Shown here in pieces: positions 9,241 through 19,935 of a DNA stretch of 64,000 nt; position 1 is the first letter of the stretch, and each line of letters begins with the position of its first letter. A program made the position numbers and the translations under genes. The notes below the pieces were generated by a model. The model ran no database searches and had not been told where the DNA came from. It worked only from the letters and a program-made list of their open reading frames with translations. The DNA is from Strigamia acuminata (taxonomy: Eukaryota > Arthropoda > Chilopoda > Geophilomorpha > Linotaeniidae), in contig OX442315.1 in the NCBI GenBank assembly GCA_949358305.1, positions 3,968,001-4,032,000 on the forward strand, in the 5' to 3' direction.

Positions 9241-9832
9241 CAGAAGTGTTGGGCTCGCTAATTGAGTTTCGCTATCGCTAGTAGTGATAGCTATCGCTAT
9301 TTTAGCGAAACTGAAAAATTAATATGGAATTAGCGATTTTTTTAGCGAAGCTAACAAAAAATGGTTTATTAGCGAGAAAATCAGCGAAAATTTCGCTGAA
9401 TTTCTCGCTAATCAATACGTTTTTACGACTTTCGGAATAATAACATTGTATTGCGAAAATAATACGAAAACGTCTGTGTAACACAACAAGTTATGTTACG
9501 TAGACGTTTTATTTTTGTTTTTACATAAGTAAGCATCTGTCATTCGTCATTTTCGCAATTTGTTATTTTCGTCATTCGTCATTCGTCATTTTTGTCATTC
9601 CTCACTCGTTTTCGTCATTCCTCATTTGTTATTTTCGCGATTTTAATTTAGCACGTGGCAATGCCTTGTTAAATAGTTAGCGAAATATTAGCGATAAAAT
9701 AGCTAAAATTAGCGATGTTTTAGCTAACTGGTACAAGTTAGCGATAGCGACAATTAGCAAAATGTAAATTTTGGGGGAAAAGCGAAACTTCAGCGAAGCT
9801 ATTCTTGTTGGTTAGCGATCCCAACACTTCTG
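9241..9832. mobile_element. hAT-like inverted-repeat element (MITE)
   Basis: It begins CAGAAGTGTTGGG and ends with the reverse complement CCCAACACTTCTG. Similarity of the two ends continues inward through (A/C)TCGCTAA. The interior is AT-rich and saturated with AGCGAAA/TTAGCGAT words on both strands, with no transposase. The AGTGTTGGG core resembles hAT termini. An 8-bp target duplication is not clear (5 of 8 positions at best), so superfamily placement is tentative. Confidence 0.65.
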
Positions 9833-9982
9833 AGAAGTGTATGCCCACAGACTTTTCTGTGAGTATAGACTTGACAGAAGAGCCTATCAGAATCATCTGG
9901 TAGCAGAACATGTGCTAGTCGGTCACACCAGACTTTTTGTGGTACTCACAGCTCTATGCAACAGAAAAAGATTTGGTGAATG

Positions 9983-10229
9983 TGTGACACCATTCCCACG
10001 TGGCCCAGCCCAACCCCACCCGCCAGGTGGCGTTGACGATTGTGGAGTAGTGACCCGGATGACATCACTTCCGGTAAGTAATGCGCCAACCAATGAGGAG
10101 AGGTACTCTCGTACCCATGGTGTAAGAGTGGACTATAAAAGACCTAACATCCTGTTTGTGGCCAGAGTTCTGTAGGAACGGCTCTAATAAACATCTGGCT
10201 TTTTCCCACTCATGTTCACCATGGTGACA
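9983..10229 (+). repeat. Short solo-LTR-like segment
   Basis: It begins TGTGACACC and ends ATGGTGACA (TG...CA with imperfect inverted ends). It contains TATAAAAG (about 10134-10141) and AATAAA (about 10187-10192) in the correct order and spacing for a compact LTR. No second copy, no target duplication and no convincing primer site were found, so it could also be an ordinary short promoter/terminator pair. Confidence 0.35.
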
Positions 10230-10640
10230 CTTAGGGACTTGGCCGGTACGCCAGTCCCAGTACCGTGTGCGATCACCATGGGCAATATGAACATCTGCGT
10301 GACCACGCTGCCCAACCGGTTAACACTAACCACTTGTTGTACCGCGTGTGGTCGCAGGTATGCTGCAGCAATGCAGCGTAGCGATGGGAGAGACATAAGA
10401 TTCTGACCCCTAGACACTGAATTAAAGCCATAAACCATTAATACAGTCTCTTGTGTGTCTTCTATCTTCACGTGTTGAGCGTCCGGCGCTGTTTGGGCAA
10501 CAAACAATGAACAATAAACTGCCCAGGCTGCAGTTTGAAGCTTTATGGTGCAGTATAAGTACAAGTATAGTTTTTTTACCCTTTTAAATGAAAATTGGAA
10601 TGCATTGGATTTGAATATATGTCCCAAGTGAAATGGTGGG
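10230..10640. other. Unassigned flank of the copia insertion
   Basis: No gene recognised. This is the host sequence into which the copia element inserted. The last five bases before the element (AATAT, 10641-10645) are duplicated on its far side. Confidence 0.5.
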
Positions 10641-10645
10641 AATAT

Positions 10646-11207
10646 TGTTGGTCTAAGAACCACTCATGTTGTCGATATCAAATGTTTATATACTATATGT
10701 TTTGTGTTCAAACACATTGTATTGATATTTGATCATTTATTTACTGTTTTCTCTATTTGGATTTAATTTCTGCTGTCCAGTATGTAATTCCATACTTTGC
10801 TTATGTTTTACTTAGATGATTTGTTCTTTAATTTAAAACTTAATGTTAATAACTGTCACCAGAGTGCTGTGACACTCTTATCCCTAATCCAAGATGGCAG
10901 CGCACACAGGTGTGTGCACTTTCACATCTTTTCACCTTTGGAAATCCATTTATGTAAGATATGGTTTACTTTTCATTAAACTTTTATGTTTTTAAGTGTT
11001 TACCTTCACTTTAGAGCACCTTCAGTGCTATTTAAGCGCATATAAGCGACCATAAGTCGCGCGCTCGCTCGAATCGCATCACGCGCTCGCTCGAATCGCA
11101 TCATGCGATTCTGTTATCGGAATTAACCGTCGCGCATTTGCGAACCGCTTTATTTCACGCTTCCACATCGGTTCATTTGCCGATTATTTGCGCACCACTC
11201 ACCTACA
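10646..11207 (+). repeat. Copia 5' LTR
   Basis: TGTTGG...CCTACA. It carries a TATA-like stretch (ATATAAGCG, about 11040) and two tandem copies of a 22-bp word starting CGCGCTCGCTCGAATCG near 11058-11102. A CAAGATGGC motif lies at 10890-10898. Confidence 0.93.
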
Positions 11208-11208
11208 G

Positions 11209-11220
11209 TGGTAGCAGAGG
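11209..11220 (+). other. Primer-binding site, initiator tRNA-Met
   Basis: TGGTAGCAGAGG is a perfect 12-nt complement of the 3' end of animal initiator tRNA-Met (CCTCTGCTACCA), one base after the LTR. Confidence 0.9.
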
Positions 11221-12102
11221 TCTGGGGACGATCTGCTCTTATTTTTCACCTAATTTTCGGCGTAATTTTCGCGGGATTCGCGATTTTTGCGGCGAAATTC
11301 ATTTTATTTTCAGATTTCGCCGATTTCGACGATTTTCGCCCGAATCTTCGCTTCGAAACGTTCGATCAACGTTCTGGACTGCCAGGGCAGTCTATTTCAC
11401 CATTGCTTCGTTAATTTTGTCCGAAATTCCGCGGGATTCGCGAATTTCGCGACAAATTTTTGTTTTTTTTCAGGTTTTTTTTGTCAATCTGGATTCACTT
11501 CTCCGCTTAGCACGTTGCGGCGGATACAACGAGAATCCGATACACGTTTATCGGCGGCTTAGTTCCCCGGTGAACGGTCGTAATCATCGATCTTTAGAAC
11601 ATTTTCACGAAGAGCCTCGAATTTTTTCGAGAAGAATTCGGATTTTAAATCCGAATTTGCGTTTTCTCCAGCTTTTCGAGAAAGCTGAGCCGTGCCTTCA
11701 TTTGCACGAGAGTTGCACCCGCGACCGATTCATCTATTTCTCCTTCTTGTCGAAATTACTTGTTAGCATTAAGATAATATTTAAGGCTTTTGGGGGACAT
11801 TTAGCATCGTATTCGCCCTTCGATCGAATCCGATCAAGCGATTACGTATTCTCCGGTAGTGCTTGTCGTGGTACAAGTGAGGTTTCCCGCGGGCCCAGGT
11901 GCACCGATCGGACCCTCTCAGACTGGCTACCGGAGGTTTTTGAATTCCTTCAGAAGGAATTGCCCAATTTGACGGTTTCCGCCTCGAAAGTGCTTCGCAT
12001 CGAGTGTTGTGCTTCGTTTTCGTGCAGTGCTACGGTGTCTCCTGTGTGCCATTTCTCTGAGCCTGTGTTTTCGTCGCAAAGTGTCGAGTTTTCCACGCCA
12101 CG

Positions 12103-15100
12103 ATGCACAAATCTGGAGATTCATCGAGCAAAATTCCCGTACTCGGAGTTGGGAACTACGAGCAGTGGCAACGATCAATGCGGATGCTCTTAAAGTCCGA
12201 GGGCCTTTGGAGGCATGTTACCGAGGAGAAGGAAGTCGAACATTTAGCTACCTTGACGGAAAAAGAAAAGGATCGGTACATGACCAAGAAAGATAAAGCC
12301 CTCGGTCACATCTATATCCAAGTCAGCGAGCCCAAAAGATCAGTGTTGGACACGTGCAACACGCCGAAAGAAGCGTGGGACGCGCTGGCTAAGATTTATG
12401 CGCCAAGCTCACGGGCTAGAAGAGCAGCCATGCGTTGGGAGTTTTTAAATCTCCAGATTGGACCCAACGAGGATATGCCGGATTTTATTGCCCGAGTCGA
12501 TCACTACGTGAGGCAATTAAAGGACGTTAAGGAGGAAACTTCGCCCGACCACCACGCATATCAGTATCTTAAGGGATTGCCACCTGAGTATGCCCAGGCA
12601 ACGTTCGCAATTTACCATTGGCCGGATGACAAATTTACACCGACTTTGGTTGCCGAACAGTTGATATCCGAACAATCTCGTTTAAGATCGGCGGGTCTGC
12701 TTCGAACAACTCCACCGACGGCTCATACTTCTGCGAAAGGACAGTTTCGCCCGCGTAATAAATCCGGTGCCCGTGATTTGTCAACTATTCGGTGTTTCAA
12801 TTGCGACCAGATGGGCCACTACGCGAATAAGTGCCCCCACCCTCGACGTGAGAATCCGAACCCGAATCAGTCGACGGCTTCCGTACAACGCTCCTCGAGA
12901 AGTAAGAGTCGAAGACGGAATAAGAACGCCGTCGCCAAGGTCGAAGACACTCGTCCTCGAGGGAGCTCACGTCCAATTCGGAAAGGGACATTTTTCTGCA
13001 GTGCACCGCAAGTCGTTGAGCGCCCAGTTGCCCACTTTATGCAATCCAATGAGTGGATTGTTGACTGCGGCGCTACCGACCATGTGACCCATGTGCGAGC
13101 TTTATTCACCGATTTTACGAACATTCCGCCTTTCGACATCGAGTTAGGACAAGGGAAATCGCAGGTCACTGGACGGGGAACGGTTCAACTTCTCACTTCA
13201 GTTGATGATGCGGATTGCGTTCTCGATTTAACGAATGTTCTGTACGCACCGAATTTCGAAGCAAATTTGATTTCGGTGTCGAAAATCGATAAAACGCGTC
13301 ACCACATCCACATTTTCAACGGAGATGTCAACGTTTACAAGTCAGACTATCGTATGCCTATCATCCGTGCAAAAGAACGTGGCGGCTTGTATTATTTGGA
13401 CGGTTTGTGTTCGGTTCCCATCAGTTCGACAACGGTTTCGACGGCCACTCCACCGGTAATTCAACCTGTCAAAACACTGGTCACGACAGAAGTGGATTTC
13501 GACAATGTTCCGAAACCGGTTAACGGAAAACAAAAGCAACGGGAAATTACAGACTATCGTTTTGATCCGCCAGCGGTTGAGAGTGCGAAGGCAATTCCCA
13601 CCCAACCAATTCCAAACCTGACCGATCCTACACATTTTCTTGTCCTTACTCCTATTCCTCCACCGGTCATTGTCAATCCGACCACACAGTCCTATTCCAA
13701 TGCTCTGCAATTTCTACCGATTTCCCCTCCTCCTGGCAATTTACCTCCGTCACAGAAGAAGGTAATTGCTAATCCTGCTTCGGTTAAAGATGCCACCGGT
13801 CTATGGCATAGTCGACTCAGTCATCTGCATACCAATGCAATGAAGCTTCTGGCAGCCAACGACCAGGTTTATGGTTTGCAACCAGCTGAAGTTCGACAGG
13901 AATTGTCGTGTAACGACTGCAGAATTGCTAAATCAACCAGAGCTTCGCATAAACCGGACCCGAATCCCTGTACATCGAAACCATTGGATCTTCTACACAT
14001 GGATTTGTGGGGACCAGCCCCGCTCACGTCACTGGGCGGTTCGGATTATGTTTTTACCATCATCGACGATGCCACACGTTATACGTGGATTATCCCGTTG
14101 GCCCAGAAGTCGCAAACCTTTGGGGCATTCAAAGACTTCGTCGCCCGCGTTGAACGAATTCAGAATACGCGTGTGAAAGCGATTAGATCCGACCGTGGCG
14201 GCGAATTCATGTCAAATGAATTCTTGAACTATCTCAAAGAAAAGGGCATCCAAGGGCAGAGGACCAATCCCGCGTCGCCCCAAATGAACGGGACTGCCGA
14301 ACGCATAAATCGAACGATGGCCGACAGTGTCCGATCTCTTATCTCCGAAACTCAACTCCCGGATGACCTTTGGGCGGAACTCGCAGTCACTTTTGCGTAT
14401 GTGAAGAACCGAAGTCCGCATTCGAGATTGAATAACCAAATTCCGTACATTCTATGGCGACAACGAGCATTGTCTTTACGACACCTACGCAAAATGGGGT
14501 CCAAATGCTGGGTGCATTACACCGCGCAAGGCCGCAAGAAACTAGATCCGCGTGCATGGGAGGGATATCTCGTTGGTTACGCGACTGGTACCCGCGGATA
14601 TAGAGTTTGGAATCCAGTAGAAGATCGAGTTTACGAAACGGTTCACGTCAAGATCGATGAACGCCAATCATATCGGAAATCCCGTCGTGGCGCATCTCAA
14701 CGGCCCGAAGAAACTTTTTCTGATGTCGGACAGCAATCGGTTTCGTTTAACGACAACGTCCAGTTCCATGACTGGCCAAGAGGATCCGATTCCGAACATT
14801 CTGACCATTCCGACGACGACTCCGATAATGGTGGAGCAAGCCACGCCAGCGGCGTATCGACATCTCACTCTGTTCATACACCGGTCATCCAATTGCCGCC
14901 TCCGACAACGCCAGAGCAGTTACTGTTGGATGCGTGTGCACTGCAATTACCGAGTTCGGCAAGTCTAGGACATTCACAGTCCTATCCTGTGCTTTATCAG
15001 GAGGGCGATACGGAGGATGATGCCGAACAAATTAACGATGATCGAATTGACGAGATTTCACTTTATCCCGGTACATCTGAATTCACTGGGACGTCTGCAG

Positions 15101-15501
15101 AGCAATCCCCTCGCCAGTCACCGCCGGGTTCTCCAGCTAGATACATCACATATCGCCGGAAAACCCGTGGAGCAGACTTATCTCACACAGTGTCGGTATT
15201 TGACAATACTCCAATGTCTCCTGCTCCAATTCAGCACATAGTCGGGACAGAAGTCTTGCCTGCTACGGATCGCCATACTGCATATATTTGGCGACCCATT
15301 GGGGGAGATTCCGAGTGCAGTGACTGGAGACGCGAGGAACACCTCCGGAAGGATCAAGTCCCGGGATCGATTAAAACGGACGTTTACTACTTTCCGATGC
15401 CCGGCATTCGACTTAGATCTCAGAGAGATGTTGAGGAATATTGTATGCTCAACAATATCGATTATGAGCCAGAACTGTTTATTTGGAGCAACATTGAGTA
15501 A
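12103..15501 (+). CDS. gag-pol: Copia gag-pol, first part: Gag, protease, integrase
   Basis: 1132 residues from ATG 12103. The Gag domain of the copia type occupies about 1-200. A CCHC zinc knuckle is at 231-244 (CFNCDQMGHYANKC). The protease active site is at 321-323 and reads D-C-G (WIVDCGATDH) where D-S/T-G is usual. The GAG_pre-integrase zinc region (HSRLSHLH ... CNDC) precedes an integrase core with Asp 634 (MDLWGP), Asp 697 (RSDRGGEF) and Glu 733 (GTAERINRT), a DD35E spacing. A serine-rich spacer follows. The frame ends at TAA 15499-15501, and RT continues in the same frame right after it. An 880-nt leader precedes the ATG. Confidence 0.92.
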   Translation: MHKSGDSSSKIPVLGVGNYEQWQRSMRMLLKSEGLWRHVTEEKEVEHLATLTEKEKDRYMTKKDKALGHIYIQVSEPKRSVLDTCNTPKEAWDALAKIYAPSSRARRAAMRWEFLNLQIGPNEDMPDFIARVDHYVRQLKDVKEETSPDHHAYQYLKGLPPEYAQATFAIYHWPDDKFTPTLVAEQLISEQSRLRSAGLLRTTPPTAHTSAKGQFRPRNKSGARDLSTIRCFNCDQMGHYANKCPHPRRENPNPNQSTASVQRSSRSKSRRRNKNAVAKVEDTRPRGSSRPIRKGTFFCSAPQVVERPVAHFMQSNEWIVDCGATDHVTHVRALFTDFTNIPPFDIELGQGKSQVTGRGTVQLLTSVDDADCVLDLTNVLYAPNFEANLISVSKIDKTRHHIHIFNGDVNVYKSDYRMPIIRAKERGGLYYLDGLCSVPISSTTVSTATPPVIQPVKTLVTTEVDFDNVPKPVNGKQKQREITDYRFDPPAVESAKAIPTQPIPNLTDPTHFLVLTPIPPPVIVNPTTQSYSNALQFLPISPPPGNLPPSQKKVIANPASVKDATGLWHSRLSHLHTNAMKLLAANDQVYGLQPAEVRQELSCNDCRIAKSTRASHKPDPNPCTSKPLDLLHMDLWGPAPLTSLGGSDYVFTIIDDATRYTWIIPLAQKSQTFGAFKDFVARVERIQNTRVKAIRSDRGGEFMSNEFLNYLKEKGIQGQRTNPASPQMNGTAERINRTMADSVRSLISETQLPDDLWAELAVTFAYVKNRSPHSRLNNQIPYILWRQRALSLRHLRKMGSKCWVHYTAQGRKKLDPRAWEGYLVGYATGTRGYRVWNPVEDRVYETVHVKIDERQSYRKSRRGASQRPEETFSDVGQQSVSFNDNVQFHDWPRGSDSEHSDHSDDDSDNGGASHASGVSTSHSVHTPVIQLPPPTTPEQLLLDACALQLPSSASLGHSQSYPVLYQEGDTEDDAEQINDDRIDEISLYPGTSEFTGTSAEQSPRQSPPGSPARYITYRRKTRGADLSHTVSVFDNTPMSPAPIQHIVGTEVLPATDRHTAYIWRPIGGDSECSDWRREEHLRKDQVPGSIKTDVYYFPMPGIRLRSQRDVEEYCMLNNIDYEPELFIWSNIE

Positions 15502-15504
15502 ACA

Positions 15505-17076
15505 TTGCCGACTATTCCGGGTGTTCGTCATGCCGCTCATCTCTGTAGAACGGAACCAGCTTCCTACGCTGAAATCCCGAAATTCTCCGACGCTCCAAAA
15601 TGGCGCGAAGCCATTAAGGAAGAGCTCGACACATTTACCGAAAGAGAAGTTTATCTCGAAGTTCCAAGGCCACCGGACACTACGATTCTTGGCTGCAAAT
15701 GGCTTTTTAAGCTGAAGACCGATGCAGCAGGGACGATCACCAGATATCGAGCTCGTTTAGTCGCCCAGGGTTTTCGTCAAACTCTCGGAGTCGACTACGA
15801 TGAAGTTTTTAGTCCGGTGGTGAATTTTGTTTTAATCCGTTTATTCTTCTGTCTTCTCGTCGTGTTGCGTGGTTGGAAGGATGCACACTTAGATGTGAAA
15901 TGTGCGTACCTGTATGGCGAACTTAAACACAAAGTCTACATGCGGATCCCTGCAAGTGCCACATGTTCCAACCCCAACAATGTTTGGCTACTCGTTAAAT
16001 CCCTTTACGGCCTCCACCAGTCGGGAAGACAATGGTTCGAAAAGTTAGACGAGACGCTTCGAGACCTCGGATTCCGAAGAATGCCAGCTTGCAACTGTGT
16101 TTACGTCTTTGGAAACTCCGCTATCATGTTAATCTACGTGGACGATATTATTTTATTCTACGCGTCCGACAGCGTTTTCGACCAATTGATCCAACTTATC
16201 AGTTCGAAATTCCAAATCGTCAACCTCGGTCCGATTACGAAATTGTTAGGCGTCGAGTTCATTCGTGATATGGGACGCACATTCATTTCCCAACGTGCTT
16301 ATATCGCGAAAATCATTAAGAAATTTGGAACCTCGACCAACAAGCTCGTGAAAGTTCCCGTGACACCCGGGACGACACTCGTCAGAGGATCGACCGAGAA
16401 TTTGGAAGATTTTCCATACCGCTCGCTGATCGGATCGCTGTTATTCTTGGCTTCGAGGACACGCCCCGATATACTTTACTCCGTTATCCATTTATCGCAA
16501 TACAACACCTGCTATAATAAGACCCACATTCGAGCATTGCTTCAAGTTCTACAGTACGTCGCTAACACCGCGCACTTTTGCATCGAATTATCCGGCTGTA
16601 CATCTTCACAATTATGGGCTTACACCGACGCTTCGTGGGCATGCGATCCGGAGACATCATTAAGTTTCGGCGGTTATATTACTTTCATCGGCAACATTCC
16701 AATCGGCTGGTCTTGCCAAAAACAGTCCACCGTGGCGTGCTCAACAATGGAAGCGGAATTCATCGCCCTTGTTGAGTGCGTCAAGGAGCTTTACTGGTTG
16801 GACCACGTTTATCTTCAGTTTCCGATTCTCAACCGATTATCGCGACCCGTCATTTATTCCGACGCTCTCTCGGCCATACAGTTTACTTCCAACGATGTCG
16901 AAACTTCGAAAACTCGACATATTCGTGTACGTTATCATTGGCTCAGGGAGTGGTATACGGCGGGACGTTTCGAACTCCGCAAAGTGCCCGGCGATCTCAA
17001 CGTCGCCGACATCTTCACGAAGTGGCTCGGATCGGAACGTTTACAATCGTTGATTTCTCGGATTTTCCGATTGTAA
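15505..17076 (+). CDS. pol: Copia pol, second part: reverse transcriptase and RNase H
   Basis: Same frame as the preceding gag-pol part, separated only by TAA and one codon. RT contains YARLVAQGF-like and SLYGLHQSGRQW motifs and the active site YVDD at residues 211-214. RNase H has AYTDASWACD, CSTMEAEF and the ADIFTKWL ending typical of copia. There is no good start codon at the beginning, so it was part of one polyprotein. It could be expressed only by readthrough or complementation from another copy. All catalytic residues are intact. Confidence 0.9.
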   Translation: MPTIPGVRHAAHLCRTEPASYAEIPKFSDAPKWREAIKEELDTFTEREVYLEVPRPPDTTILGCKWLFKLKTDAAGTITRYRARLVAQGFRQTLGVDYDEVFSPVVNFVLIRLFFCLLVVLRGWKDAHLDVKCAYLYGELKHKVYMRIPASATCSNPNNVWLLVKSLYGLHQSGRQWFEKLDETLRDLGFRRMPACNCVYVFGNSAIMLIYVDDIILFYASDSVFDQLIQLISSKFQIVNLGPITKLLGVEFIRDMGRTFISQRAYIAKIIKKFGTSTNKLVKVPVTPGTTLVRGSTENLEDFPYRSLIGSLLFLASRTRPDILYSVIHLSQYNTCYNKTHIRALLQVLQYVANTAHFCIELSGCTSSQLWAYTDASWACDPETSLSFGGYITFIGNIPIGWSCQKQSTVACSTMEAEFIALVECVKELYWLDHVYLQFPILNRLSRPVIYSDALSAIQFTSNDVETSKTRHIRVRYHWLREWYTAGRFELRKVPGDLNVADIFTKWLGSERLQSLISRIFRL

Positions 17077-17272
17077 CTTTATCGTGACATTCCTAATTTA
17101 GTTTTTCCCGATTGCGAGGATCATCGAGTTTCAGAGGGAATATTCGGGCTTCCGCAGAGTTTTTCAATGATACTACCCGGCTCGGTGATTCGACATTATT
17201 ATTTCCCTTTTGATTAATGTTTATACTATAATTCTAGTACCCGATTGTATCTTTCCCCGAACATTTAAGATC

Positions 17273-17282
17273 GAAGGGGGGA
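17273..17282 (+). other. Copia polypurine tract
   Basis: GAAGGGGGGA lies 2 nt upstream of the 3' LTR and serves as plus-strand primer for reverse transcription. Confidence 0.8.
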
Positions 17283-17284
17283 TT

Positions 17285-17846
17285 TGTTGGTCTAAGAACC
17301 ACTCATGTTGTCGATATCAAATGTTTATATACTATATGTTTTGTGTTCAAACACATTGTATTGATATTTGATCATTTATTTACTGTTTTCTCTATTTGGA
17401 TTTAATTTCTGCTGTCCAGTATGTAATTCCATACTTTGCTTATGTTTTACTTAGATGATTTGTTCTTTAATTTAAAACTTAATGTTAATAACTGTCACCA
17501 GAGTGCTGTGACACTCTTATCCCTAATCCAAGATGGCAGCGCACACAGGTGTGTGCACTTTCACATCTTTTCACCTTTGGAAATCCATTTATGTAAGATA
17601 TGGTTTACTTTTCATTAAACTTTTATGTTTTTAAGTGTTTACCTTCACTTTAGAGCACCTTCAGTGCTATTTAAGCGCATATAAGCGACCATAAGTCGCG
17701 CGCTCGCTCGAATCGCATCACGCGCTCGCTCGAATCGCATCATGCGATTCTGTTATCGGAATTAACCGTCGCGCATTTGCGAACCGCTTTATTTCACGCT
17801 TCCACATCGGTTCATTTGCCGATTATTTGCGCACCACTCACCTACA
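17285..17846 (+). repeat. Copia 3' LTR
   Basis: Same length as the 5' LTR and no difference seen on reading. It is followed by the AATAT target duplication (17847-17851). Confidence 0.93.
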
Positions 17847-17851
17847 AATAT

Positions 17852-18437
17852 GAGTGGAACAAGATGCTTCGTGTTTGCTGTTAGAACAGTCTGCGGTAGA
17901 CCATGTCATTACATTAATTTAAGTGTATTCAAATTGAAAAAAGAAATTGTATAGCTACCATGAGAACATGGTAAGGTTCATTGGACATTTTGGTCTGGAT
18001 CCAAATTTTAACTCGGCTCTCTGGTCCAAGTTGGATGGGTTTCACTGGGAAAAAAAATTATTCACTGATTATAACTAATCTTACCTACAACTGAACGTTT
18101 TACCATTTTCAATTCTTGTGTATAATGAGACAATTGTTGGAATTTCAGTTGTATTAAATTTGTTGACGTAAACTTTTGTTCCCTGAAACGCAATATTACT
18201 CTACTTTAAACGTTTGTCCCAAAAAAAGCAAATGACTAAAGTTTGTACTTACTCTTGAAAAAGTGATATTTTGAATCATTGTTGTGACGTTTTTCTTTTT
18301 TAGCACTTGATGCAAATCTGTGACATTGTCTAAGCGGAACGTTAGACTGTGATAGCATTCTACAATTTTTTACATTTTAACTTTGTCAAAATTGATGAAC
18401 AATAAGAATACTTGGCTCATTATTCTTTGTACTTTAC
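17852..18437. other. AT-rich spacer, probable intron or intergenic
   Basis: Nothing recognised. It lies downstream (minus sense) of the DEG/ENaC exon at 18780-18438, so it may be intron of that gene. Confidence 0.4.
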
Positions 18438-18780
18438 CTTGCGCAGTCTGGTTCTTCACTGATTTGTAATATTCTTTCATGGTTTCGTATGTGTAAGCCG
18501 AAGTTAGATGTATTGCTGGAAAGTCACCAACGGATTCTTCAGAAATGGCAGCATCAACTTTGATAGGCTTTTGTCTGTAAATGACAATTTGTTGCCAGCA
18601 CTGGAATACACACATCGAAAGTGTAATTATGCCAAAAGTTAGCCGGCACATGTGATATATGGATGGACATTTTTTGTTTTTCGTAGTTTCGACGGATGAA
18701 AATGTCGATTCTTCTAATTCCTGTTTCACATACGTTTTAGCAATCCTTCGAATTGCTTGATCTTTTCTATTGTAATGCAT
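18438..18780 (-). CDS. DEG/ENaC-like channel, N-terminal exon (partial gene)
   Basis: ATG at 18780 opens about 114 codons to a consensus donor (AAG|GTAAAGT at 18438/18437). The peptide has a basic N-terminus, one membrane span (about residues 45-65, LTFGIITLSMCVFQCW) and then a VGDFPAIHLTSAY stretch, in the place of the FPAVTICN-type post-TM1 motif of DEG/ENaC subunits. It is clearly diverged from the pair at 27-40 kb. Later exons were not found downstream, where the copia insertion starts 0.6 kb away. It may be an exon of a third cluster member or a remnant. Confidence 0.5.
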
Positions 18781-19554
18781 ACTATTGGAAATTAAGAATA
18801 ATTAAAACTTAAAAAACATTCGCAATTTTATGGTATGGACGTTCCCATTGACAATTGAAACAAACCACATTATTCTCAAAAGAAACAAAAATCTCAGAGT
18901 TTCAATAGATTTTGTCATTTGGCCGCTTCTATTAAGCTTACAGCTAAATTGAGCTAATCAATATTAATTCTTCTTTTTGTGCATCAACCACTTTTAATGT
19001 CATGTGACCGTTTGGCCACCCACGGTGACCTGCATTACTCCACACACTGCTCACTGGCCCTAAAGTCATTCCTCGTTGTGGGGTGAACTGAAACAGTATA
19101 AAGGAGGAGGGAACTGAGTGATGTGGTGAGGAGAGGGTGTCACCGACCGTGACAAAGAGAGGAGCACCAGGTCTCAACCGAGACAGTCGTGTGTCAAGGA
19201 AGGTCCTGAAGTCAGCAGGGGCAGCTGTGTCCTTTGCTATCTCCGCTCTCCTTCCCATTCACCACTGCGACGCTCAGTAGCATGACGATGGGTCTGCTAC
19301 AGCCTCCATGAGTGGCTGCATGGGTTGGAGGTGAGTTCAGCAGAATGTTATGTGTTAACCGACAACGTCATCGTCTCTATCATTTAAGTGAGGTTACGTC
19401 CCACCTATGGTATCCAGTCCCCAGGCTGCCATGGCAAAGCCATAACCTGTCACAGTCAGTACAAACATAAGTTTACTTAATGTAATTACATTTTATATCT
19501 GACATAGTTTAATTGGCACGACTCATAATAATTTTCCATCTTAAAACTTGTAGA
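18781..19554. other. Unassigned; contains a TATA-like promoter motif
   Basis: No gene recognised. GTATAAAGG at about 19097 (plus) is followed by a GC-richer stretch with TGACC/GGTCA-type inverted words, similar in layout to the LTR-like piece at 9983-10229. Too weak to call an LTR. Confidence 0.3.
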
Positions 19555-19632
19555 AAACAGGTAAGCACTTATCTAAGTGACCGAAAACAGGTAAGCACTT
19601 TTCTAAGTGACAGAACGCAGGTAAGCACTTAT
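19555..19632 (+). repeat. Three tandem copies of a ~29-bp unit containing a splice-donor consensus
   Basis: Units of the form AACAGGTAAGCACTTWTC, followed by TAAGTGAC, are repeated three times, the last one partial. Each has CAG|GTAAGC, a near-perfect 5' splice site. Confidence 0.75.
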
Positions 19633-19698
19633 CAAATCAATTTATTTTATCGACTAACTGAATGTGCATTAAGTTTTAAGAGAACTAATCGGTTAAAC

Positions 19699-19935
19699 CA
19701 GGGGTCGGCAAGTAATTTTAAGTGGGATCCGGATACTATTGAAAATTTTCATCGAGCTCCAGAAAAAAACACTTAAAAACCAAATAAACCCCCCAATAAA
19801 CATACACAACCCAAAAAATACCAATAAAACCTAAAAAACATGAAAAAAACAGGAAAAACATGAAAAAATACCGAAAAACCAAAGAAACCGAGGGAAAAAT
19901 GTCGCTAAAACGTCACCGCCTGTTGCCGACCGCTG
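19699..19935. mobile_element. hAT-like MITE remnant
   Basis: Left end CAGGGGTCGGCAA and right end TTGCCGACCGCTG are inverted repeats of the kind found at hAT termini. It is 237 bp with an A-rich interior and no coding capacity. No matching 8-bp target duplication was seen. Confidence 0.55.

Larger units (their letters stand above)
10646..17846 (+). mobile_element. Complete young Ty1/copia LTR retrotransposon
   Basis: Two 562-bp LTRs (10646-11207 and 17285-17846), in which I see no difference, flank a gag-pol region ordered gag, protease, integrase, RT, RNase H, the copia order. AATAT is duplicated at 10641-10645 and 17847-17851. Primer site at 11209-11220 and polypurine tract at about 17273-17282. 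Identical LTRs mean a recent insertion. The only visible defect is one in-frame TAA between integrase and RT. Confidence 0.95.

Noticed and set aside
11138-12193. 351-codon plus-strand frame across the copia LTR and leader
   Set aside because: Out of frame with gag, no recognisable domain, overlaps the PBS and leader; likely chance openness of a GC-richer leader.
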